Shown here in pieces: positions 35,088-42,552 of a DNA stretch of 44,415 nt; the stretch's first letter is position 1; each line of letters opens with the position of its first letter. Source of the DNA: an uncultured Phocaeicola sp. (GTDB lineage: Bacteria > Bacteroidota > Bacteroidia > Bacteroidales > Bacteroidaceae); NCBI GenBank assembly GCA_944320855.1, contig CALUJF010000023.1:1-44415 (forward strand). Direction: 5' to 3'. The translations under genes and the position numbers were made by a program. The notes below the pieces were generated by a model that was not told the DNA's origin, ran no database searches, and was given only the letters and a program-made list of their open reading frames with translations.

Positions 35088-36100
35088 GGGAACAGGTAAA
35101 GGAACTTTGGAAACTGTGCTTTCCGGACGATTCGGACGAATTCGTTAATCTGTATTTCTCTTCAAGATATACGGACGAAATAAACAGTGCCATTACGGAA
35201 AACGGCAGGGTAGTGTCCGCGCTTCAGCGAATCCCTTATCCTATGCAATTCATGGATACAGTGATACCGGTGGCCTATATATCAGGAGCATGTACTCATC
35301 CTGAGTTCCGTTCCAGAGGTCTGATGTCGCAGCTTCTTGACGAGGCGCATAGGAGAATGTACACCGACGGCAAATATCTGTCTTTGCTGATACCGGCCAA
35401 TGAAGGATTGGTCGGGTATTATTCTAAATTCGGCTATAGAGTAAGTTTTCAACAGGAAGAAAAGTTATTAACAGGTATGTGTAAAACTGTTGATAACTCA
35501 GAATATCGGTTGATATTCAATGAGTTATGCCTGTTGGAAAATGAAGTTCGGGAGCTTACAGACTTTGTTAATCAACAGTTATCAACATATTCTGCAAGTA
35601 TTCTTCATCCTCTGCATGATATGAAAATTGTTTTGTCCGACCTTCATCTTTCCGGAGGCCGGGCATGGACTGCACATGATGAAAAGGGCAATCTTTGTGC
35701 CTTGGCATTACTTATAGCTACAGACAGTCAGATGGTTATCAAGGAATTGGTGGCTATAGACGCAAAGGCCGAATCTGCAATGCTCGGCTTTATATTCAGC
35801 CGCTATTCTGTTTCCGAGGCAGTGAAACCCTCACCTTGCGGTATGGCTCGTGTGATAAATGCATACCGTATGCTTGAAACAGTAGCACACGGCATGGAAG
35901 GTAAGCACATTGTTGAAATCTATGGAGATAGTCTTATTCCTGAGAATAACGGTGTCTATTTTATTTCGGATGGTAAATGCAGAAAAACTGAAAACCATGA
36001 TTTTATCACCGATGCAGAGTACTTAAGAATGCATATCAATGATATGCCGTCATGGTTATTCCGAAATATGAAACCCTATATGAGCCTTATGCTTGATTGA
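35084..36100 (+). CDS. GNAT family N-acetyltransferase, Eis-like
   Basis: A 338-residue protein with an N-terminal GNAT domain. The acetyl-CoA loop lies in HPEFRSRGLMSQLLDEA (about 73-89), and LIPANEGLVGYYSKFGYR is a typical GNAT C-terminal motif. The remainder resembles the SCP2-like C-terminal domain of Eis-type enzymes. The ATGA overlap with the DUF2156 gene implies coupled expression. Its 3' end overlaps the convergent cdaA gene by 14 bases. Confidence 0.85.
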   Translation: MREQVKELWKLCFPDDSDEFVNLYFSSRYTDEINSAITENGRVVSALQRIPYPMQFMDTVIPVAYISGACTHPEFRSRGLMSQLLDEAHRRMYTDGKYLSLLIPANEGLVGYYSKFGYRVSFQQEEKLLTGMCKTVDNSEYRLIFNELCLLENEVRELTDFVNQQLSTYSASILHPLHDMKIVLSDLHLSGGRAWTAHDEKGNLCALALLIATDSQMVIKELVAIDAKAESAMLGFIFSRYSVSEAVKPSPCGMARVINAYRMLETVAHGMEGKHIVEIYGDSLIPENNGVYFISDGKCRKTENHDFITDAEYLRMHINDMPSWLFRNMKPYMSLMLD

Positions 36101-36872
36101 TATATTCGTTAGTCAGCATTCTTTCCAGTTCTTCGGCATTCAGTTTGAGGTAGAACTCACCCTTGTAGGCTATAGAGATACCGCCTGTTTCTTCCGATAC
36201 TATAATAGCTAATGCGTCTGTCTCCTGTGATACGCCTAAGGCCGCACGGTGGCGTAGTCCTAATTCCTTGGGAATATTAAGATTATGTGATACGGGGAGA
36301 ATACATCCGGCTGCCTTTATTCTCTTGCCGCTTATTATCATTGCCCCGTCGTGCAGCGGACTGTTCTTGAAGAATATGTTTTCTATCAGTCGCTGGTTGA
36401 TATTGGCGTCTATCACATCGCCCGTCATTACTATATTGTCCAGCGGAACATCTTTCTCCAGCACTATAAGTGCCCCGACTTTTCCCTTACCCATACTCAG
36501 GCAGGCCATTACTATAGGCATAATGTCATTCTTGTCGCTGTCGTTGTATTTCTTTCCTTTCAGAAACCTGAACAGGCTGTTGGTGCGGTATCTTGAACCG
36601 AGAGTCAGAAGGAATTGCCTTATCTCGTCCTGGAACAGCACAATCAGAGCTATGACTCCCACGCTGACCAACTTGTCGAATATGGAACCGAGCAGACGCA
36701 TCTGCAATACCTGAGATACGATAATCCAGATTATGATGAAAACCAGTATTCCGATAAATATGTTTATCGAACCTGACGATTTCATAACCTTGTACGTCTT
36801 GTACAGTATGAAGGCTACTAACAGTATGTCCAGTATGTCTTTCAGACTTATTATGCTTAAATCGAATGGCAT
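36087..36872 (-). CDS. cdaA: diadenylate cyclase CdaA
   Basis: Synthesises c-di-AMP from two ATP. The 261-residue protein has three N-terminal membrane helices (about 8-26, 38-54 and 66-82) and a DisA_N domain with the catalytic DGA (175-177) and RHR (207-209) motifs intact. It follows folP on the minus strand, with an inverted 8-bp-unit repeat in the gap. No CdaR gene is adjacent. c-di-AMP controls potassium and cell-wall homeostasis in many bacteria. Its targets in this organism cannot be read here. Confidence 0.95.
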   Translation of the reverse strand: MPFDLSIISLKDILDILLVAFILYKTYKVMKSSGSINIFIGILVFIIIWIIVSQVLQMRLLGSIFDKLVSVGVIALIVLFQDEIRQFLLTLGSRYRTNSLFRFLKGKKYNDSDKNDIMPIVMACLSMGKGKVGALIVLEKDVPLDNIVMTGDVIDANINQRLIENIFFKNSPLHDGAMIISGKRIKAAGCILPVSHNLNIPKELGLRHRAALGVSQETDALAIIVSEETGGISIAYKGEFYLKLNAEELERMLTNEYINQA

Positions 36873-36882
36873 TTTGATAATT

Positions 36883-37002
36883 GAGTTTTTAAGTTTTTAA
36901 GTTCTTGAGTTTTTGAGTTCTTAAGCTTTTAAGTTCTTGAGTTGGTTGATGATAGCATAAACAAACTTACAAACTTATCAACTTACAAACTCATCAACTT
37001 AC
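36883..37002. repeat. inverted array of 8-bp units between folP and cdaA
   Basis: Eight exact-period units of RAGTTYTT type run from 36883 to 36946, and five units of the complementary type (AAACTTAC, CAACTTAC) from 36963 to 37002. The core is AGTTGGTTGATG. The right arm extends into the folP coding end. Confidence 0.88.
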
Positions 37003-37831
37003 AATATATCTTCACCGCCTCGCAAGCCTCCTTCACATCATGCACCCTCAGTATGTTGGCTCCTTTCATCAGTGAAATGGTGTTGAGTACGGTTGTCCCG
37101 TTCAGTGCATCTTCCGGAGTATTGCCGAGAAGTCTGTATATCATTGATTTTCTTGATATTCCCACTAAGATAGGAAGGTCGAATATGCGGAACTCTTCTA
37201 ACTTGTCCATGAGCATATAGTTATGTTCCACAGTCTTACCGAAGCCGAATCCCGGGTCGATGATGATATCCTTTGCACCGAGGTCGCGCATCTTCTGTAC
37301 CTTTTCTGAGAAATAGTACAGAACCTCTTTCACTACATTATCGTATTCAGGATTTTTCTGCATGTCCTGCGGAGTGCCTTTCATGTGCATCATTATATAT
37401 GGTACACCTAATTTTGCCACAACAGGCATCATTCTGTCGTCCATGCTTCCGGCCGAAATGTCGTTGATTATTGCCACACCGTGTTCTTCCACACACATCT
37501 TTGCTATATCCGCGCGGAATGTATCTACAGAAATCACAGCTTCCGGCATCTCCTTATTTAATAAGGTAAGAGCCTTTTTCAGTCTTGAGGCCTCTTCTTC
37601 TGTAGAGATATGTTGTGCGTCCGGTCTTGAAGAGTAAGCTCCGATGTCTATAATCTCTCCGCCTTCGTCGATTATCTGTCTGGCCCTCAGTAATATATCC
37701 TCTTCCGATTGCTTTCTGCTTCCGGCATAGAAGGAATCGGGAGTAACGTTCAGTATTCCCATTACTCTGGGTTGTTCCAGGTCCATCAGACAGCCGTTCA
37801 CATTGATGTATTTTGCTATTTTGTTTTCCAT
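36983..37831 (-). CDS. folP: dihydropteroate synthase
   Basis: Joins para-aminobenzoate to 6-hydroxymethyl-dihydropterin diphosphate in folate synthesis and is the sulfonamide target. The 282-residue protein has MGILNVTPDSFYAG, IIDIGAYSSRP, IDPGFGFGKTVEHN and GISRKSMIYR, all typical. ATG at 37831 is chosen over a frame extended to 37870 that would cross the promoter region. The final residues K-L-M-S-L and the stop come from the adjoining repeat arm. It shares a divergent gap with murF and probably leads a folP-cdaA unit. Confidence 0.95.
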   Translation of the reverse strand: MENKIAKYINVNGCLMDLEQPRVMGILNVTPDSFYAGSRKQSEEDILLRARQIIDEGGEIIDIGAYSSRPDAQHISTEEEASRLKKALTLLNKEMPEAVISVDTFRADIAKMCVEEHGVAIINDISAGSMDDRMMPVVAKLGVPYIMMHMKGTPQDMQKNPEYDNVVKEVLYYFSEKVQKMRDLGAKDIIIDPGFGFGKTVEHNYMLMDKLEEFRIFDLPILVGISRKSMIYRLLGNTPEDALNGTTVLNTISLMKGANILRVHDVKEACEAVKIYCKLMSL

Positions 37832-37908
37832 TTCGATACTTGCGTAATGATGGTACAAATGTACATACAATAATTTATTTTTTATTGATTTGCGATTGAT
37901 TTTTCGTT

Positions 37909-37917
37909 TATCTTTGC
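37909..37917 (+). promoter_or_regulatory. -7 element for murF
   Basis: TATCTTTGC lies 26 bases before the murF start. A TTG about 21 bases upstream (near 37885) could serve as the -33 box. Confidence 0.6.
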
Positions 37918-37942
37918 GCCACGTATTAAATTGTAATTAGAA

Positions 37943-39238
37943 ATGGAAACTTCACTATTGTATAAATACTTTCTTGAGTGCGGAAAGGTTACAACCGATA
38001 CCCGCGACTGTCCGGAAGGCTCAATGTTCATAGCCCTGAAAGGAGCTAACTTCAACGGAAATGCTTTTGCCTCGCAAGCCATAGCCAACGGCTGCCGCTA
38101 TGCCGTGGTTGATGAGGCTGAATATGACAACGATGCAGAAGGACGGATTCTTCTTGTGGACGACTGTCTAAAGGCATTGCAGGAGCTGGCTGCATGGCAT
38201 CGCCGCGAGTTGGGCACTAAGATGATAGGTATCACGGGCACCAACGGCAAGACTACTACAAAGGAACTGATAGCTGCGGTTCTGAAAGAGAAATACAATG
38301 TTCTTTACACACAGGGCAATCTGAACAATCACATCGGAGTGCCTCTGACACTGCTTAAACTCACTCCAGAACACGAAATGGCAGTGGTGGAGATGGGAGC
38401 GAACCATCCCGGCGAGATAAAGACGCTTGTAAACATAGCATGTCCGGACTATGGTATAATAACCAATGTAGGAAAGGCGCATCTTGAAGGATTCGGCTCC
38501 TTCGAAGGTGTTATCCGTACTAAAGGCGAGTTGTACGATTATCTTCGTGCTAATGGTGGAAAAATCTTCATACAGAATGAAAATCCTTATCTCAACTCCA
38601 TAGCCGAAGGACTGGAATGTATACGTTACGGTGCAGAAGAAGGACTGTATGTTTCCGGGAAAGTCCTTTCATGCTCTCCGTTCCTGACTTTCAGCTGGAA
38701 GTCGGAAGGAAAAGCGCACGAAGTGCAGACTCATCTGATAGGTTCGTATAATGTTGATAATGTCCTGGCAGCAGTTGCTATCGGTAGATATTTTGGTGTT
38801 GAGGATGATGCCATCTGCCATGCGCTTTCATCATACGAGCCGCGCAACAACCGTTCGCAGCTGGTAGAGGCAGGAGGAAACCGCTTTGTGATAGATGCCT
38901 ATAATGCAAATCCAACATCCATGGCTGCCGCATTGGAGAATTTCCGTATGATAGATGCCGGACATAAGATGGTGATTCTGGGTGATATGAAAGAGCTTGG
39001 CGAAGCAAGCCTTGAGGAACATCAGAAGGTGGTAGACATGCTTGCCGGCTGTGGTTTCGACAGAGTGATACTCGTTGGTCCGGAATTTGGAAAGACAGCG
39101 AATGCTTTCGAGTGCTACACTGATGCCGATGAGGTGTATTCTGTGCTTTCTGCAGCCATGCCTGAGGGGTATATGATACTCATTAAAGGCTCGAACAGTA
39201 TGAAGCTGGCAGGGTTGGCCGAGAAGTTGATGGAATGA
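37943..39238 (+). CDS. murF: UDP-N-acetylmuramoyl-tripeptide--D-alanyl-D-alanine ligase
   Basis: Adds D-Ala-D-Ala to the UDP-MurNAc-tripeptide in the cytoplasm, the last nucleotide-stage step of peptidoglycan synthesis. The 431-residue protein has the N-terminal uridine-binding region (TTDTRDCPEGSMFIAL), the ATP loop GTNGKTTTKE (99-108), EMGANHPGEIKTL, and the C-terminal NRSQLVE and DAYNANPTSM motifs of MurF. It is not in the main mur cluster here. Confidence 0.95.
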   Translation: METSLLYKYFLECGKVTTDTRDCPEGSMFIALKGANFNGNAFASQAIANGCRYAVVDEAEYDNDAEGRILLVDDCLKALQELAAWHRRELGTKMIGITGTNGKTTTKELIAAVLKEKYNVLYTQGNLNNHIGVPLTLLKLTPEHEMAVVEMGANHPGEIKTLVNIACPDYGIITNVGKAHLEGFGSFEGVIRTKGELYDYLRANGGKIFIQNENPYLNSIAEGLECIRYGAEEGLYVSGKVLSCSPFLTFSWKSEGKAHEVQTHLIGSYNVDNVLAAVAIGRYFGVEDDAICHALSSYEPRNNRSQLVEAGGNRFVIDAYNANPTSMAAALENFRMIDAGHKMVILGDMKELGEASLEEHQKVVDMLAGCGFDRVILVGPEFGKTANAFECYTDADEVYSVLSAAMPEGYMILIKGSNSMKLAGLAEKLME

Positions 39239-39247
39239 CGCTGAAAA

Positions 39248-39343
39248 GAAACCGTTACACGTACGTGTTCCGCCCGTTACACGTACGTGTTCCGCGCGTT
39301 GCACGTTCGTGTTCCACGCGTTACACGTACGTGTTACGGTTTC
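39248..39343. repeat. 22-bp tandem palindromic array in the murF / araC gap
   Basis: Four units begin at 39253, 39275, 39297 and 39319, exactly 22 bp apart. Units 1, 2 and 4 contain the palindrome ACACGTACGTGT; unit 3 has GCACGTTCGTGT. The outer edges GAAACCG and CGGTTTC make the whole array an inverted repeat with one mismatch in the terminal 22 bp. It fills the gap between the two convergent stop codons. Confidence 0.9.
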
Positions 39344-40212
39344 TACAACTCCAATATTTTCCTTCTATATTCTGTCGGAGTAACTCCTGTTACTCCTTTA
39401 AAACATCGGTTGAAATGTACGGCCGATTCGAAACCACATTCTATACTTATCTCTGAAATATTGAAACGGTCGTCGGCAAGCAGTTTGCAAGCATAACCTA
39501 TTCGCATGTCGGTGATGTACTGCTTTAGTGTCTTTCCCGTGTTGTCCTTGAAATATCTGCAGAATGCCGACGGATTCATTGCCGCATACGACGCTATCTC
39601 GTCGAGTGTGATATTGTCGGTGTATTTCTTGTTTATATAGGCCACTACCTTTTCTATTTTCTTGTTCTTGAACTCGGCAGGTACGGGGTTGTAGTTCGGC
39701 GATGCCGCAAATTCCCTTTTCTTTATCATTGACAGCGACTGAAGCAGCTGAAGGAACAGGATAATCTGCTCCATACCTTCAGTTTCGGGTATCCGTTTCA
39801 GCAGCGATGTTATCTCAGGTCTGTTCTTGACTGAAATTTTTACCCCTCTGTTTGATTCGTTCAGTAGGTTGTTTATGTTGATGAACTGTACGTAATGAGT
39901 GAACGAATATTGCATGAAATCCTTCTCAAACTGTATAATCGTTCCGTTTACCCTCAGTTTTTCATCGTGTTCGTATTCCGGCGGATTCTGCATGCAATGT
40001 GGCAGCGTGGAACCGAACAATAGTAAGGTATCATCTGAATAATCTATTATATTGTCACCTATGATGCATTGGCCGAACCCTTTTTCTACATAGATAATCT
40101 CATATTCGCCATGGAAATGCCACGGGTAAGTGAAAGACTTGTAGTCGTATGTTCTGGCTTTTATCGGATTCGAATCTGATATGTATAGCTGTTCGTTAAG
40201 TATCTTCTTCAT
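39343..40212 (-). CDS. AraC family transcriptional regulator
   Basis: A 289-residue regulator with an N-terminal cupin-like ligand domain (YPWHFHGEYEIIYVEKG, near residues 29-45) and two C-terminal AraC helix-turn-helix motifs (TLDEIASYAAMNPSAFCRYFK, truncated here at its known span, and ISEISIECGFESAVHFNRCFK region). It is divergent from the hexuronate operon with a shared 120-base control region, so it is the likely uronate-responsive regulator. The effector is not known. Confidence 0.9.
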   Translation of the reverse strand: MKKILNEQLYISDSNPIKARTYDYKSFTYPWHFHGEYEIIYVEKGFGQCIIGDNIIDYSDDTLLLFGSTLPHCMQNPPEYEHDEKLRVNGTIIQFEKDFMQYSFTHYVQFININNLLNESNRGVKISVKNRPEITSLLKRIPETEGMEQIILFLQLLQSLSMIKKREFAASPNYNPVPAEFKNKKIEKVVAYINKKYTDNITLDEIASYAAMNPSAFCRYFKDNTGKTLKQYITDMRIGYACKLLADDRFNISEISIECGFESAVHFNRCFKGVTGVTPTEYRRKILEL

Positions 40213-40239
40213 TGTATATATGAAAGAATTGTTACAGAT

Positions 40240-40248
40240 GCAAATATA
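40240..40248 (-). promoter_or_regulatory. -7 element for the AraC-type regulator
   Basis: On the minus strand TATATTTGC, 28 bases before the start codon. Confidence 0.6.
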
Positions 40249-40296
40249 GGTAAATATCTTGCAAATTTGTGTATATCCGTGTGTTTCTTTCTATAG

Positions 40297-40305
40297 TATT
40301 TTTGC
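40297..40305 (+). promoter_or_regulatory. -7 element for the hexuronate operon
   Basis: TATTTTTGC lies 28 bases before the SDR gene, back to back with the regulator's promoter. No good TTTG -33 box is seen at the usual distance, which fits an activator-dependent promoter. Confidence 0.6.
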
Positions 40306-40332
40306 AATAAGAAAAATTTAAAACTTATATAT

Positions 40333-41148
40333 ATGAATAACATGTTTGATATTACCGGAAAAGTAGCCGTAGTGACAGGCGGTTCCGGCGTTTTGGGTAG
40401 TAATATAGCTGAAGGTCTTCTGAAGGCTGGAGCTAAAGTTATAATCATCGGTGCTCATCAGGATAGGGTAGATGCGGCATTGGAACGTCTGAAAGCAGTG
40501 AGCCAGGATGTAGCAGGTACTGTATGTAATGTACTTGACATCGAGAGCCTTCGTTCTGTAAAAGATACTGTACTTTCAAAGTGGGGTCGTGTGGACTTCC
40601 TTATCAATGCAGCCGGTGGTAACATACCTGGCGGTACGTTGACTGTCGAGCAGAATATATTCGACATGAAGGTGGAAGACCTTAACAAAGTGGTCGATTT
40701 GAACCTTAACGGTACTGTTTATCCATGCCTTGTTTTCGGTGAGATAATGGCAAAACAGCAGAGTGGCGTTATAGTGAATGTATCTTCTATGGCTGCTTAT
40801 GAGTCAATCACTCGTGTGCCGGGATATTCTATGGCTAAGAGCGCTGTTGAAAACTTCACTCGTTGGATGGCTCAGGAAATGGCTATCAAGTTCAGCGAAA
40901 AAATCCGTGTCAACGCTATTGCTCCTGGATTCTTTATCGGAAACCAGAACCGTGCTATTCTGATTAATCCTGACGGCTCACTGACAGAACGCAGCAAGAA
41001 GGTTATTGCCAAGACTCCTATGAGAAGATTCGGAGATATTTCAGAATTGAATGGTGCCGTTCAGTTCCTTTGCAGCGATGCCGCAAGCTTTATCACCGGT
41101 GCAACATTGGCTATCGACGGTGGTTTCAGTGCATTCAGTGGAGTATAA
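40333..41148 (+). CDS. SDR-type D-mannonate oxidoreductase (fructuronate reductase)
   Basis: A 271-residue short-chain dehydrogenase with the cofactor loop TGGSGVLGSNIA, the NAAGG motif, the catalytic serine in VSSMAAY and Y-x3-K in YSMAKSA. Context (uxuA, exuT-type MFS, uxaC downstream) and an insertion after NAAGGNIPGG mark it as the Bacteroidota and Bacillus-like replacement for UxuB, reducing fructuronate to mannonate with NADH. First gene of the operon and divergent from the AraC-type regulator. Confidence 0.9.
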   Translation: MNNMFDITGKVAVVTGGSGVLGSNIAEGLLKAGAKVIIIGAHQDRVDAALERLKAVSQDVAGTVCNVLDIESLRSVKDTVLSKWGRVDFLINAAGGNIPGGTLTVEQNIFDMKVEDLNKVVDLNLNGTVYPCLVFGEIMAKQQSGVIVNVSSMAAYESITRVPGYSMAKSAVENFTRWMAQEMAIKFSEKIRVNAIAPGFFIGNQNRAILINPDGSLTERSKKVIAKTPMRRFGDISELNGAVQFLCSDAASFITGATLAIDGGFSAFSGV

Positions 41149-41157
41149 ATTATATTT

Positions 41158-41265
41158 AGTTGACAAGGCTTCAGTTACAAGTTAACAAGGTTGTAGAATC
41201 GTTGACAGTTGGTTTCATTCGGACGAAGAACCTTGTTGGCTCGTCAACTTGTCAACTCGTAACTA
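41158..41265. repeat. fold-back repeat in the SDR / uxuA gap
   Basis: A left arm with AGTTACAAGTTAACAAGGTT (41173-41192) and a right arm (about 41229-41264) built of CAACTTGT/CAACTCGT units flank a core with GACAGTTGGTT. The arm matches the radA-gap element (19450-19545) at 19 of 20 positions. Confidence 0.75.
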
Positions 41266-41281
41266 AAAAAAAGTAAACATT

Positions 41282-42466
41282 ATGATGGAAAAAACTTGGA
41301 GATGGTTTGGAAAGAAGGATAAGATTACCCTTTCCATGCTGCGTCAGATAGGAGTGGAAGGAATAGTAACAGCTTTGCATGATGTTCCAAACGGTGAGAT
41401 TTGGACTGTAGAGGCAATCAACGATTTGAAATCGTATATTGAATCATACGGATTGAGATGGTCGGTAGTTGAAAGTCTTCCTGTTTGTGAAGCAATCAAA
41501 TATGCAGGTCCTGAACGCGACCAGCTTATTGAAAACTATAAAGTCAGTCTTGCAAATCTTGGCAAGTGCGGTGTCAAGACAGTATGCTACAATTTCATGC
41601 CGGTTATCGACTGGGTGAGAACAGACTTGCAGCATCCTTGGGCGGACGGTACAAGCTCGTTGTACTACGACAGGGTACGTTTCGCATATTTCGACGTGAA
41701 GATTCTTCAGCGCGAAGGAGCGGAGAAAGACTACTCTGAAGAAGAACTGCGCAAGGTGGAAGAACTTGACAAAGTCATTACAGAAGCAGAAAAGGATGAG
41801 CTTATCGACGCTATCATCGTTAAGACTCAGGGATTCGTGAATGGAAATATCCGCGAAGGCGACAAGAACCCTGTAGCTATATTCAAGCGTCTGCTTTCTT
41901 TATATAAAGGTATTGATAGAGATACATTGCGTGAAAACATGCGTTACTTCCTTGCGGCTATAATGCCGGTATGCGAGGAATACGGTGTCAATATGTGTGT
42001 TCATCCTGACGATCCTCCTTTCCAGATTCTCGGATTGCCTCGTATCGTTACAAACGAGGAGGATATAGCATGGTTCCTGAATGCAGTAGACAATCCTCAC
42101 AACGGACTGACTTTCTGTGCAGGTTCTTTGAGTGCGGGCGAGCATAACGATACACGCGAACTTGCAAAGAAGTTTGCTAAACGTACTCACTTCGTGCATT
42201 TGCGCAGTACAGCGGCTATGCCTGGCGGTAACTTTATCGAAAGTACTCATCTGACTGGTCGCGGACATCTGATCGACCTTATCAGAATATTCGAAAAGGA
42301 AAATCCTGGATTGCCTATGCGTGTTGACCACGGCCGTATGATGCTTGGCGACGAAGACAAGGGCTACAATGCAGGATATTCATTCCACGGACGTATGCTT
42401 GCCCTCGGACAGGTGGAAGGTATGATGGCTGTGGTGGAAGATGAACTGAAAAACGGAATAGTTTAA
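41282..42466 (+). CDS. uxuA: mannonate dehydratase
   Basis: Dehydrates D-mannonate to 2-keto-3-deoxygluconate. The 394-residue protein fits the UxuA TIM-barrel family: WRWFGKKDKITL at the start, CYNFMPVIDWVRTDL, NMCVHPDDPP with a metal-ligand histidine, FCAGSLSAG, FVHLRS and a C-terminal VDHGR segment. The second ATG at 41285 is an equally possible start. Preceded by the 41158-41265 repeat and followed by a 7-bp-unit repeat. Confidence 0.95.
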   Translation: MMEKTWRWFGKKDKITLSMLRQIGVEGIVTALHDVPNGEIWTVEAINDLKSYIESYGLRWSVVESLPVCEAIKYAGPERDQLIENYKVSLANLGKCGVKTVCYNFMPVIDWVRTDLQHPWADGTSSLYYDRVRFAYFDVKILQREGAEKDYSEEELRKVEELDKVITEAEKDELIDAIIVKTQGFVNGNIREGDKNPVAIFKRLLSLYKGIDRDTLRENMRYFLAAIMPVCEEYGVNMCVHPDDPPFQILGLPRIVTNEEDIAWFLNAVDNPHNGLTFCAGSLSAGEHNDTRELAKKFAKRTHFVHLRSTAAMPGGNFIESTHLTGRGHLIDLIRIFEKENPGLPMRVDHGRMMLGDEDKGYNAGYSFHGRMLALGQVEGMMAVVEDELKNGIV

Positions 42467-42471
42467 AAATG

Positions 42472-42543
42472 AATAATTAAGAATTAATAATTAATAATGG
42501 GTGGAAACTGCATTGTTAATTTTTAATTCTTAATTTTTAATTG
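42472..42543. repeat. inverted array of 7-bp units between uxuA and the MFS gene
   Basis: Four units AATAATT/AAGAATT/AATAATT/AATAATG (42472-42499) face four units TTAATTT/TTAATTC/TTAATTT/TTAATTG (42516-42543), around a 16-base core. The arms can form an imperfect AT-rich hairpin. Confidence 0.85.
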
Positions 42544-42552
42544 AATAATACC

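Noticed and set aside
39248-39343. CRISPR array
   Set aside because: The 22-bp units are contiguous, each is itself palindromic, there are no unique spacers and no cas genes are nearby.
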